The notes under the pieces: generated by a model
Told to the model about the DNA's origin: nothing
Seen by the model: the letters and a program-made list of their open reading frames with translations, nothing else
Database searches by the model: none
Made by a program: the position numbers and the translations under genes
From: Triangularia verruculosa
Taxonomy: Eukaryota > Ascomycota > Sordariomycetes > Sordariales > Podosporaceae
NCBI GenBank assembly: GCA_033296885.1
Contig: MU863939.1
Span: 124,001-188,000, forward strand
Direction of reading: 5' to 3'
DNA: 64,000 bases
Part shown: piece after piece, positions 30,367 to 40,987 of the stretch
Layout of the letters: each line of letters opens with the position of its first letter
Position numbering within the stretch: position 1 is the stretch's first letter

Positions 30367-31566
30367 ATGCCGTTTCCAATCCAAGCCTATGGACCGGCCT
30401 TTCGCGAGCGCCTTGCACTACGGTTGGGCGGCGCAAGCACACGACCCGAAGCGCGACGAGCCCAACCGTCGGCATCTAGAGCAGCGCCTGCCAGCGATCA
30501 AGACTCGTCGGACAGCGTCTGCATGCGAGGTGGATACAGGAGCAGTCAAGACGACGACGAGGATTTTGACGACGAGAATTATGACAACGGTGATGATGAC
30601 GACTATGACGACAATGACGAAATAAATGAGCTAATAACTCTGGAGCAAGAGGAGGAATTCGGTAGTCTGGACCAATACCCTCTCGAGACGACGTCGCTTC
30701 TTAAAGTTTGCCTGGGAGTCGAGCGCACAGAGACTGGACATTATAGTTTTCATCTGACGATCACCGACGGCCCTCTCACTGGCATTCGAAGCACGATTAC
30801 CGACCAGCAACCAGATGCTGGAGCGACACTTCAATTGTTAATGTCAAGGTTCGCGGTTCGACATCTGGGCTCCGGTCGTACATGCCTACAATTTGATCGC
30901 CCATTTTGGGCACCAGTCGTCTCCCCACGCATAGATGTCCTCCACACCCAAACTAGCCCACCCGGGGGGTATCACAGCCACCATCGCATCGGGCTCACCC
31001 ATGAAACTATAGTTCAAGCGCTTGGTGGGCAGAGGAACTTCGACACCTGGCAACGGACCATGCTATATTACATCCTTTATCAGGAAGCTGGAGAAAACCT
31101 GTATCATATCGAGGAGCTGATCCCTCGCCCAACTGACATCAGGCAAGAGGATCTGCCAAACAACCTTCGGGAAACGGATGCATACCTAACCGGCATACCG
31201 TACAACAGGCCTCCAAGAACGCCACAAGCAGCTATCAATGCCCTGGACTTCAGACAGATCAACGCTGAAGAGAATGACCGGTGTACCATCTGCCTTGAGG
31301 AATTGAAAGCGGGCGAGGAGGCAGCGAAGATTAAAACTTGCTCTCACGATTCCTTTCACAAAGAGTGTCTCACGACCTGGTTGGCGGGTAACACCACGTG
31401 CCCTTATTGCAGAGCGAGGGTTTATACGAGATCTGACACAGATGATCGTGCCCACAGAGATGGATGGCTCGAAAGAGGTTCAGTTGTGTTGGATGTCATT
31501 ACGTGGAGACGTGTTTGCGACGTTCCGCAGCTCCAGGTACCCCGTCAAAACAGTGTGGGAGGATGA
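30367..31566 (+). CDS. RING-H2 finger protein (putative E3 ubiquitin ligase)
   Basis: A single-exon frame of 399 residues. The N-terminus is basic and Ala-rich; residues 58-80 form a strongly acidic run of Asp/Glu with Asn and Tyr encoded by GAC/GAT/GAA-rich DNA. A globular middle follows. The RING-H2 is near residues 304-345: C-T-I-C-L-E-E-L, then T-C-S-H-D-S-F-H-K-E-C, and C-P-Y-C. The spacing between the first His and second His carries one more residue than the usual C-x-H-x-F-H. RING-H2 domains recruit E2 enzymes. The substrate is unknown, and the acidic tract could be a nuclear or chromatin-interaction element. Confidence 0.8.
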   Translation: MPFPIQAYGPAFRERLALRLGGASTRPEARRAQPSASRAAPASDQDSSDSVCMRGGYRSSQDDDEDFDDENYDNGDDDDYDDNDEINELITLEQEEEFGSLDQYPLETTSLLKVCLGVERTETGHYSFHLTITDGPLTGIRSTITDQQPDAGATLQLLMSRFAVRHLGSGRTCLQFDRPFWAPVVSPRIDVLHTQTSPPGGYHSHHRIGLTHETIVQALGGQRNFDTWQRTMLYYILYQEAGENLYHIEELIPRPTDIRQEDLPNNLRETDAYLTGIPYNRPPRTPQAAINALDFRQINAEENDRCTICLEELKAGEEAAKIKTCSHDSFHKECLTTWLAGNTTCPYCRARVYTRSDTDDRAHRDGWLERGSVVLDVITWRRVCDVPQLQVPRQNSVGG

Positions 31567-33470
31567 CGAGGAGGACCGGAGGATGTATCAATGCTATAAT
31601 TTTCTTGGATAGGTAGCCATAGCTTGGTTCATGGGAGAGGAGAGTGGTTCACGCATTGGAGCAATAGGCATGATAGAAAGCGACTGTGGTTGAAACTCAA
31701 CGTTGTGATCTAGACGCAATAAACGACGAAGTTCAGGAACCCTTGTCTCTGACTCTTCCATATGATGCCATTTCTTGCATCTCACCAGCCGCATGGCGCA
31801 GCAATATGGCCAAAAGTCTTATTTAAAGGTTTGTGTTTTCATCCCAATCTCGCCTCTGCTCCACTCCAGCACCCTTTACTCTTTACTGGCAGGCCTACTG
31901 TATAATCTTGCACAAGTCGGAATTGCCTGTGGAGACTTTTAATGCGCTTTATCCCTAACCCTTTCCAGCTTCCTTGCTTGCATTGCCTTGCAGACAGAGA
32001 GGAGACGGTGGGATTGGCCAGAAGTTACCCAGTTCGGTGGCGGCAAGACCACTGGCTTTGCCCTCGTCTAGGTATAACTCCCTCGAGGCCATGAAGAAGT
32101 TCGAGCGGCCCAGAACCCCCTTGCAATGCAATTTCCATGGGCAACTCCGACTTGCGCGAGATTTCACGGTACGCTTTGCCCAATCACGTCAGCCCACATT
32201 CCATCGCGGCAACGTCGCCGGAGTTAAGCTCGGGGCAAAGAGTGCCCGCATGTGTTCGAAGGTTATCTGCACCTCCCACCTCCTTATCGGCTGCAAAGCA
32301 TAACACAAGCTCTAGAAGTGAGGCAACGAACTGATGGTGGAAACAGCGGTGAATTGGAGAAATGAACGTGGGCTTGCAGGAAGCCTGGGCCACCGCCCCA
32401 CAAAACAAACTGCGAGGTTTCCATGCAGGAGTAGTCCTTGGATTTCAACTTCAGACTCCTCGCTTCAACCACCTGGTTGTCAGTCATGGTGGGGCTGGAG
32501 CCTGGCGGGCTTGGGGCACCTGGACACACGTCCACACCAAGGGTTGACCGTCCCCTCATGAGAAGCATGTACACCATCATCCCAACTCCCATCATTTTCA
32601 TTGAATGTTCTTGATACCTCGACTTAAATCTAGATATGCAGTTACTTCTTAGGGTCTCGTAGCATTTCTCAGGGCCTGAATGCTGCCTCATGCGACGTAC
32701 TATCAACCACCCGACTCTCAGTTCACCAATCAATCAGCTCGGCGGGAGCAACCTTTCCAAATCTGTCTTTCGGGATTTGCATCTAAGAATAAGTCAGGCT
32801 CCTTTCACCAGAGAACAAAAGACAGCACGTGGCCTCGCTTCCAAGTTTTATGCCTTGGCGAGACGCACACTTGTAGAGAGGTGCTGATCTGGCCCCTTTC
32901 CATAGGATGAGATAAGAATGCTGGAGATCCATGACTTGATCGACTCGATTCCAATGCTGCCCTGGCCGCTGCACCATAACCACCCTCCGTCTTGCATTAT
33001 CCTTTCCATATGCAATTCCTATTGGAAACTGAGCCATGTTACGACGATATACCCTATCACGACGCCTAGGCGATTGAGAGATCATCCCTGCATATGTGCC
33101 CATCAAGCCAAAGAAGTTTCTCGGGCATTTCGAAGAAGAGTATGATTGGCCTGGCTAAAATAAGGACCAATTATAGCGACACAATAAGTAGTGTGCAACC
33201 ACATTCTGGAAAATATCGAGGCAGCACGTGCTTTAGATTCGGGCGCCTGTAGAAGCCCAACTATGACCCGCGAACTTGTCGGTACCAGGTCCACAAGCCT
33301 ACCTACCTACCTTACTAACTGTCAGGATTGAAATACGTCTGGCTTGGCCCTTGACTACCTACTCAGGAACACTTATTACCTATGTATCCTTCGCATAATC
33401 TAGAAGAGAATCAAAAGACAACAGCACAAATCTTCGATTGCCCCTTCTGGGCCACAACTACCTCCTCACG
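31567..33470. other. 1.9-kb stretch without a recognised gene
   Basis: ORFs on both strands (for example 31974-32303, 32284-32733 on the minus strand) overlap and lack signals. A CCTACCTACCTACC run at 33299 is a common ascomycete intergenic motif. The right end is the promoter of the patatin gene. Confidence 0.4.
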
Positions 33471-36400
33471 ATGTTCCGCAAGATCAACAACTGGCAGCAA
33501 CGTCGGAATACCCGAGAGGAGTTGACACCTTCCAGGGCCCCCATCGGTGCTCCGCGTCAAGCCTCAATTCGTGGTACTCACGCGGTGCCAACTCCGCGTC
33601 TTCAATTCGACGAAGCATGCCCTCTTCGTTCTGTTCCAACCCCCAAACCTCAATCACAGGAGGTTAACGCCGCGGCCAACATTCTTCTTCAGCCAAGCGA
33701 TAAGCGCGATATCCAGAGCAAAGAGGAAGATGAGAAGGTTCGAAAGCAGGCTGTCAACCGCAATATCTCGGCTCCACCACATTCGCAAGCCTCTGTGACA
33801 GCTGTTCAGGAAGAGCTCGGCTCCCCAAATGCATAGTAAGTATACGACATTTTCTCCATACCTTACGGTTCATTTGCTGATGTTTAACAGTTCGTCATCG
33901 CTGCCTCATACCCCTTATGTACTGCCCCGGCATCCATCTTCTGTTCCACCCAGGCGGGATGATGAACATAAACCACACTCCTTGCTGAAAGGAATCAAAA
34001 AGAGGAATGCAACGTGGCCTACAACAAAATCGACTTCTACAGCAATGTCCACTAGTCCCAAAGTGTCGGCGCAGGATTTGTCTAGTGGCGGGCTGAAAGG
34101 CAGTATGTCATTACGTGCAGTGACTACTCGCTGTGTGCGACACTGCCAGGATAGACGCTGTGATCGGAAGAGCTCTAGTCTCTGGTATTGTGGCGTTTGC
34201 AAGTCCACGTACTGCGATGGGTGTTGGGATTTCCAATCTGTGCACGACCGAATTCCTCAGGCTTACGACATACCACATGAGAGGACCTCACTCGATATTG
34301 CCGAGATGCTATACGACGCATTCGAGCCCCCGGTGGAGAAGGATGAACGGGAGGCAGTTCATCGCGATGACCAAAACACTGCGTGGTTTGGTAAGCTGTC
34401 CAGCTCATATTACGTTGAGCTAACCAATTTGGTAACAAGCGTTTCTAACATGGTTGCAGGTATTGATAGACCGGATGCTGATGATCTGCCGCTGCAGCTT
34501 CAGGACTATGGCCGTCTACTAGACCTCACAAACTACTGGGAACGCCAGGCATTGTCCTCTTCACGCGACCACAGGACCCCAAGTCTCGTTTCTTTTGTTG
34601 GCGAAACAGGAGCTGGGAAAAGTTCCATTGTCAGGCTCTTGATTGATTGCAACACCATGCAGGGCCAAACCGCCTCAAAGCCCATTGTCGGACCACCTAG
34701 CAACATCCTACCCACTTCTGAAGACGTGCACCTCTACTTAGATCCGAAAACAGAGAAAACTCCCAGACCAATCTTGTTTGCAGACTGCGAAGGTCTGAAT
34801 GGTGGAGACAGTGACCCGTTCACGGCACAGTTTAAGAGGAAATGGGATACCGAGGATGAGGAGACTGCTCGCGCTGACGGGGCATTTTTCAAAGAACAAA
34901 AGGTGGTATGTGAATATGATCTTGTTTGGTCAACGTTAGCTGGGTCAAGAAGCCGGGGCTTTGCCGTAGGACATCTCTACCCGAGACTCCTATACGCCTT
35001 TTCTGATGTTATTGTTTTTGTTTTACGCAATTCGCGGTATGTCGACCTCCATCTTGCTTTCCACCTGCTTGAATAGCGTAGCTGACTGAAGGTAGCACCC
35101 TGGAGAAGGTATTCGAGACTCTCATTAACTGGGCAAGGAAGGCGATCGAGACGTCGTCAAACCAGCCAGTCCTTCCACACGCAATCATTGTGCTGAATGC
35201 CTCCGATAACGACAATCGCGATGAGTTCTGGGATTCGACATGGACTACTGACAACGTGTTCGAAGAGCTTTCTCAAGTCTTGGACAGGAATGAGATGTTT
35301 CGAACATGTGCGTCAGAGTGGCGAGGCGATGCTGATATCAGCAACAACAACAGTGAGGCCAGCGACGATGGCACCAGCCAGGCCAGGGGACATGATGACT
35401 TTCATCACAACATGATTCACAATCACAACCGTGGTAGACGGGAAATTGAGACACTGAAGGACTTGGTTCTATGCTACTACAGCTCCATCAAGGTGAGTAC
35501 AAGAGGTCTTGATTCAGGTTTTTGCAGTGCGGTTTCCACTAACTAGTGACTGCCACAAAGATCATTCGCGTGCCCAACAAGACAAGACCTAAGCTTGTGC
35601 ATCAGCAACTTCTCCAGTTATACAATACCATCGACAGTGCGAGAAGAGCTGCGCAAGAGACTAGACTTGTTGCGAGAAAACTCCTTGAGGTTAATCATCT
35701 CCATCGCTATATGCAGGAAGCTTTTGGAACGTTCGCTGAGAAGCTGGATGCATCCTTCGACTTTTCTAGAGCATCACTGCGGAACTCTCCATTCCCGTTG
35801 GATTTCAGCGGAAACATCTCAAAACTTGTGCTGCGCGTTATCAACAACCTGAAAGACAACACGGCTGTGGGCCCGGCACAGATTCTTATCGAAGTCAGCT
35901 TCATGATTGCGTCGAATATAATGCTTGATTCGGCTCGTTCTAGCTCAAAAGGTAGGTAAAACGGTTTCACCGATCGCTGGCACAGCAGGATCATATTCTT
36001 CGCTAACACACGAGTGTAGCAAGCCCAGTCGAGATATTCGGAGACTACATCCCTCATCTTGACAAGATACTCAAAACGTTCTGCGAGTGCTGGCCATGCG
36101 AGTACCGTGATCCCAAAACGGGTTTGCGATGTGTGAACGTCGTCAAGGGGCACGGCAAAGGGCACCAAGACATGAGAGCGAACATACTCTCGCGTGGCAA
36201 ATACCAGGCAACCCCTGGCTTCTCCTTCGAAGAGTATTGTGACGTGTTCCGTGACAGGACCTACTTCATATTGGAAAACTTGATGTTGGATCTCGCACGA
36301 TACCGGAACAAGAGGGAAAACTTTCATGTATCCGAAGCGCAGGCTGCAGCCAAGATTCACCGGGACACCATTCTGACAACTTTCTTTCAACGGGTCGACC

Positions 36401-38748
36401 ATCCTGACAAGCGAGGCGAAGGTGCTGGCCCCCTCACCAGCCACACCGTGTGTTTCTGTTGCTTTCTGAAGCCGGCGGAGCATCCCCTTCCATGCGGCCA
36501 CATGCTCTGTGAGCAATGCATCTTCGCATACGGGGAAGTAGACAGCAATACTGCAACAGTCACACTGCACCAGTGCCCGATTGAAGGCGCGGAGGAGACT
36601 TGGAGCCAGCCCCATACCATAAGGGTCAAACCGCAGTCTGCAGGAATTCGGGTAATGAGCTTGGACGGGTGAGTTCCACATCACCTCTGTTGTTTCGGTT
36701 GCACTAACACCAATTTTGCATTCAGAGGCGGCATTCGTGGCATCATTGAGCTCGAAGTCCTTCGACAGATTGAAAATGCGTTGGGTGGAAATTTGGCAAT
36801 TCAGTCGTTCTTCGACCTCATCGTCGGCACAAGGTATGTCGCCCCATGGAGACGATGATCGGACTGACTCCTAATGAACCTTCAGCACCGGAGGCCTTGC
36901 TGCACTCGGACTAGGAGCCAAAGGCTGGTCTGTGGAACAGTGCATTCATCATTTCGAAGCTCTCTGCGCCAGTGCATTCACCAAGCACACTGGAGTAGAC
37001 CTTTGGGTTGTGGGGAAAGCTTTCGAGACTTTTCATCATTCACGATACGAAACGGGAGTCCTTGAAAGGAGCCTTCAACGTGCTTTTGCTGAAGACCTAC
37101 TTTTTGGTGGGCGCCGGGCTCCGGTATCCTCCCAAGCTGCGGGCCGGGGGGTGAAAGTTGCAGTTACAGCGGCGTCGATGGCAGACAAGAGTACCTATGT
37201 CTTGTCAAACTACAACTGGCCGGAGCACAAAGACGACAAACTAGGTATGTTTCATCCAGGTACATGGTAGACATGGGTTAACAATGGGTCGTGATATCTT
37301 GTAGACGACTACCGTTTCCAACGGCCAGAAGATGTGGTGCAGGAGCTCAAAATCTGGGAAGCGTAAGTTCTATGTCGAGCTTCTTCTTTTTCTCTTTACG
37401 ATTGTTCTTTGCTCGGGCATCCAGGCCGTGGCTTCAAGTTTCTAACACGTTCTTCAGCGCCCGAGCCACATGTGCAGCGCCTCAGTTTTTCACCAAATTT
37501 CATCATATAGCTTCCCGGAAGAGCTACATTGACGGCGCTGTCTTCCACAACAACCCCATCTATATTGCTGATGCGGAACGGAGGCATCTATGGCCAGAAG
37601 CACCGTATCCCGACATCATGCTCTCTATTGGCACTGGTCGGTCACCACCATTCACCGAGCCTGGACGACTTCGAAAGGCAACCAAGGGGTTTGTTGCACA
37701 TTGGCGGCAGCTGTTAAATATTCTCGTCACCAACATGCAGGCAACAATGGACAGCGAAAAGACTTGGAAGCGATACAGCGACAACCTAGTTTCTGGCCTG
37801 TCAACAGAAGAACGTGAGATTCTCCGGACCAAGCTTGTCCGCATTGATCCAGAGATTCCGGGAGGGGTGCCAGAGATTGACGAGATTGACAAGATGGCTC
37901 AACTTCGTACCCAGGTTGAAGAATACCTGACTGAGCCTAGACGGAGGGGAGGAACACAACGCCAGAATGCAAATATCGAGCGCGTGGCACGTCAGCTGAT
38001 TGCTTCCTCCTTCTACTTCAATCCGGCCCCAGAGCCTGTCAAGAAAGGTTTCGGAAATTGGTTCCAGATAACAGGTTTGTCATTCTTTCCATCCGAGAAT
38101 ATCAGAGTCAGACAACTAACGTTTTCAGGGGAAATACTATGCCGACTTTCACCAGACGAGATACGGCATCTCGGACAGCATCTCCAAAAGCGTGCGGAGT
38201 CAGAAGGCCCACTGTCAATAGTTGTCTGGCATCATGGTTCAGAAAGGTCTGTGCTGGAGCAGATCGATCTCATGAATGTTTTGGGTGACATGATTGACCA
38301 CGGCATTTTCGCCAAGGAGTGCGTATTCAAGACGACCACCAAGGACGCACCCATCCAAATGAGGTTGCATTTTGGGGACACCGAGTCGCATCTCATCAGC
38401 GGATTCCCTCGCCGAATTACACCCACTACGCCAAACAGGGGAAGACAGGGGCATAGGAGTCATACGCAATTCCGAGAGCCTACAGGCTCCCTACCGCCAC
38501 GCCCAAAGATAGACTGGGTCCCTCCAGCTCCAGCCAACGATGATGCAGCTGGGCTAGATATTCGGAGATATTCAGATCCTCAATGCTCTCTGGAGAAATT
38601 GGTTCCCGGGGGCCCTGAGTTACGAGCCATGTGGGCGAAGCGCAAGATAGGCGACATTCCACAAGAGGTACTCACTCGGATAGTAGCAACAATGGAGCGG
38701 TCGGAAGCGTCGTGGGACATGGAGGACGGCAAGGGTGAGGCTGTATGA
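33471..38748 (+). CDS. Zinc finger - P-loop GTPase - RING-like - patatin phospholipase protein
   Basis: Eleven exons fit: 33471-33835, 33891-34390, 34460-35036, 35096-35492, 35561-35951, 36020-36668, 36726-36833, 36886-37244, 37305-37362, 37458-38074, 38129-38748. They total 4,641 bp, an exact codon number, giving 1,546 residues. After a disordered 190-residue start come a Cys-rich finger near 201 (C-V-R-H-C, C-G-V-C, Y-C-D-G-C-W), a P-loop near 335 (V-G-E-T-G-A-G-K-S-S) with D-C-E-G near 395 and N-A-S-D further on, a RING-like motif near 887 (C-F-C-C, L-P-C-G-H-M-L-C-E-Q-C), and a full patatin domain: D-G-G-G-I-R-G near 959, the nucleophile elbow G-T-S-T-G-G near 995 and D-G-A-V-F-H-N-N near 1160. 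The patatin Ser/Asp dyad is intact, so it should cleave acyl lipids. The 69-bp intron at 34391 is in frame and might be retained. The architecture suggests a sensor-switch-effector protein, perhaps in non-self recognition; this is an inference. Confidence 0.85.
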
Positions 38749-39379
38749 CAATGGGTGTCGCTACTGGTGCTTTGGTCGGTGGGGTGTAGGAAAATTGGAA
38801 GGTTGTCATAAGAAGCGGCAGGGAACGGTGCCAAGGGGCGCTCAACAATGCGTAAAACGATATGATAAAATTGAACTCGATTGATCTGAATCTCAAATTC
38901 CCCACTTGATGTTACGTTGACCTGCAATGGTTCGATTTGGTCTGACACGTCTGTCAACAGCCGATACACAAGTGCTTTACATCTACCTACTATTGGCAAC
39001 ATGTGTGTGGACTAAGGTACCTGGTTTTGGGGCGGAAATCATTGCTGCAGCTGAGCTCGGATTCCTTGGGGTCGCATTTAACGGGGTTGATTTACTCCGA
39101 TGACTCAACGGCGAGCAACGATTCATGCCAGCGCTGTCGAGAAAGCCGAGAATCCCCGCATTGAATGGAGGGGCCTACAAACAACGGACCTCGAATCAGA
39201 AGGGGCCCTTCTTCAGTATAAATTGGAACACCGTTGCGTGTGGGACACTCAAATGGTGAACCTTGCTCCTCACGAATGTCAATAGGCCTCCCTGCAACCA
39301 CAGTACCAGAATACTTTGCAATCGTGTCTCTGCCGGCGAGGGTTAAAGCTTTTCCCCAACAGTGCCACTTCGCCAACGC
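38749..39379. other. Intergenic, nothing recognised
   Basis: Minus-strand frames here (38580-39002) are shadows or chance. Probable 3' UTR of the patatin gene and promoter of the hydrolase. Confidence 0.4.
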
Positions 39380-40606
39380 ATGATGGCTGACCAAACCATT
39401 GAACCGGCCTTCCAAGAGGCAATCTCCGACTCCAAAATCAACGGCGTCATCATCTGCGCCAGCAACACAACGGGTAGCTTCACATACAACTACACAGCCG
39501 GCGCCCGAACCCTACTTTCTGGAGAGTCTCTCCCTCACAAACTCGACGATATACTCTACCTTGCCTCTGGGACCAAATTGATCGCCAGCATCGCCGCTCT
39601 CCAAGCCAAAGATGATGGGCACCTCTCTCTCGACTCCCCTGAATCCATCTCAAAGTACGCTCCCGAACTTGTCAATCAACCCATCCTTTCCTCCGACGGT
39701 GAAACCGTGAACCCCTCTACCAATGCCATCGCACTCCGTCAGCTGCTTTCTCAGACCTCTGGCCTGGCCTACGACTTCATTGTCCCCTATCTTTTGTCCT
39801 GGCGTGAAAAGAACCAGCCCCCTCTTCAACCCGGTCACCGTCGTCCCGTCGAGAAAGCATTTGCCCATCCACTCATCTTCAACCCTGGCACATCCTGGTC
39901 CTACGGCCCGAACCTAGACTGGGCAGGCCGCATCCTCGAGCGCGCAACAAACACCACTCTTGGAGACCATGTTAGAGAACGAATCTGCAAGCCTCTTGGG
40001 ATCCCTACTTCCGACGCACAATTTTTCCCGGTGAAGGGTGACGAGATCAGGGGAAGAATGGTCGATCTCAATCCTGTTGACCCGGAAGGGTTAGGGTTAG
40101 CTGTTATTGGTGGCATGGATGTGAACAAGCGGAGCGAAGGAGACTTTGGCGGCCATGGGTTGTTCATGACTGCTGAGGGGTACATCAAGGTGTTGAAGTC
40201 CCTGCTTACCAACGATGAGAAGCTTTTGAAGAAAGAAACGGTGGAGGAGATGTTTAGCAACCAGATTGGCCCTGAGGCGGAGGAGAATGCAAAGGCAGTT
40301 TTTGATGGACCAACTGGTGTCTTTTATCGTGCGGGTGCCGACGGGATGAAAGTTGGACATGGCCTTGGGGGATTGCTGACGCTGGAAGGTGTGGATGGGT
40401 GGTACGGTGAGAGGACGCTCACGTGGGGCGGTGGGTTGACATTTGCTTGGTTCGTTGATCGCACAAATGATCTTTGCGGTTTGTGCGCCATACAAGCGTC
40501 GATGCCAGTGCAGATGCAGACCTTGACGGACCTGAAGAATACTTTCCGACACGACATCTATCGGAAGTATGACGCTTGGAAGAAGGGTAACCCCGGGAAG
40601 CTGTAG
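39380..40606 (+). CDS. Class-C beta-lactamase-like serine hydrolase/transesterase
   Basis: An intronless frame of about 408 residues from ATG 39380 (a second ATG follows directly). The beta-lactamase/penicillin-binding fold is indicated by the S-x-x-K motif in Y-L-A-S-G-T-K-L (near residue 64), the tyrosine motif in T-S-W-S-Y-G-P-N and the late W-G-G-G-L segment. The alignment also shows L-R-Q-L-L-S-Q-T-S-G-L and the H-G-L-F-M-T-A-E-G segment. Fungal members include esterases and LovD-type acyltransferases. No signal peptide is visible, so it is probably cytosolic. It lies between the patatin and NACHT genes on the same strand, and no polyketide or peptide synthase is near. Confidence 0.85.
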   Translation: MMADQTIEPAFQEAISDSKINGVIICASNTTGSFTYNYTAGARTLLSGESLPHKLDDILYLASGTKLIASIAALQAKDDGHLSLDSPESISKYAPELVNQPILSSDGETVNPSTNAIALRQLLSQTSGLAYDFIVPYLLSWREKNQPPLQPGHRRPVEKAFAHPLIFNPGTSWSYGPNLDWAGRILERATNTTLGDHVRERICKPLGIPTSDAQFFPVKGDEIRGRMVDLNPVDPEGLGLAVIGGMDVNKRSEGDFGGHGLFMTAEGYIKVLKSLLTNDEKLLKKETVEEMFSNQIGPEAEENAKAVFDGPTGVFYRAGADGMKVGHGLGGLLTLEGVDGWYGERTLTWGGGLTFAWFVDRTNDLCGLCAIQASMPVQMQTLTDLKNTFRHDIYRKYDAWKKGNPGKL

Positions 40607-40987
40607 GGTTGTTCATAATTGACACCCACCCTGATTGTAGAATCGCAAAGTAATTCTGTATCGCAGTGTACATCGGTACAAACCTCCTGCCGAACACCGT
40701 TGATGACACAAGATGAACGTGAACTTTGAAGCTAGGTACACGAACAGAAGGTGCTGCGCCACACCAATGCTCCATCATGCAGTGTGAAAACTGGAGCAAC
40801 ACTTGAACGAAGGTGGGGTGCATCACAATTTCTGCCTGAAGATGCAACCAACGATCAACCTACCTGTGCCTCCTCTTTGCAGCTGCGTTTCTCCGCTCCT
40901 CCCTCCACGGAGGCGTCAATTGCCCAAACCACCTTAACGTCCATAGATTGGCGATATCTGCGCTGTGCTCATGATACCCAAGACGAA
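40607..40987. other. Intergenic, promoter of the NACHT gene
   Basis: The frame of the NACHT gene is open upstream to 40751, but the first ATG in that frame that starts the known N-terminus is 40988. Nothing else was seen. Confidence 0.4.

Noticed and set aside
32284..32733. 149-codon minus-strand ORF
   Set aside because: Overlaps several plus-strand frames of similar quality; no family feature.
35707..36684. 325-codon minus-strand ORF
   Set aside because: It runs across exons and introns of the patatin gene, which is supported by motifs and consistent splicing.
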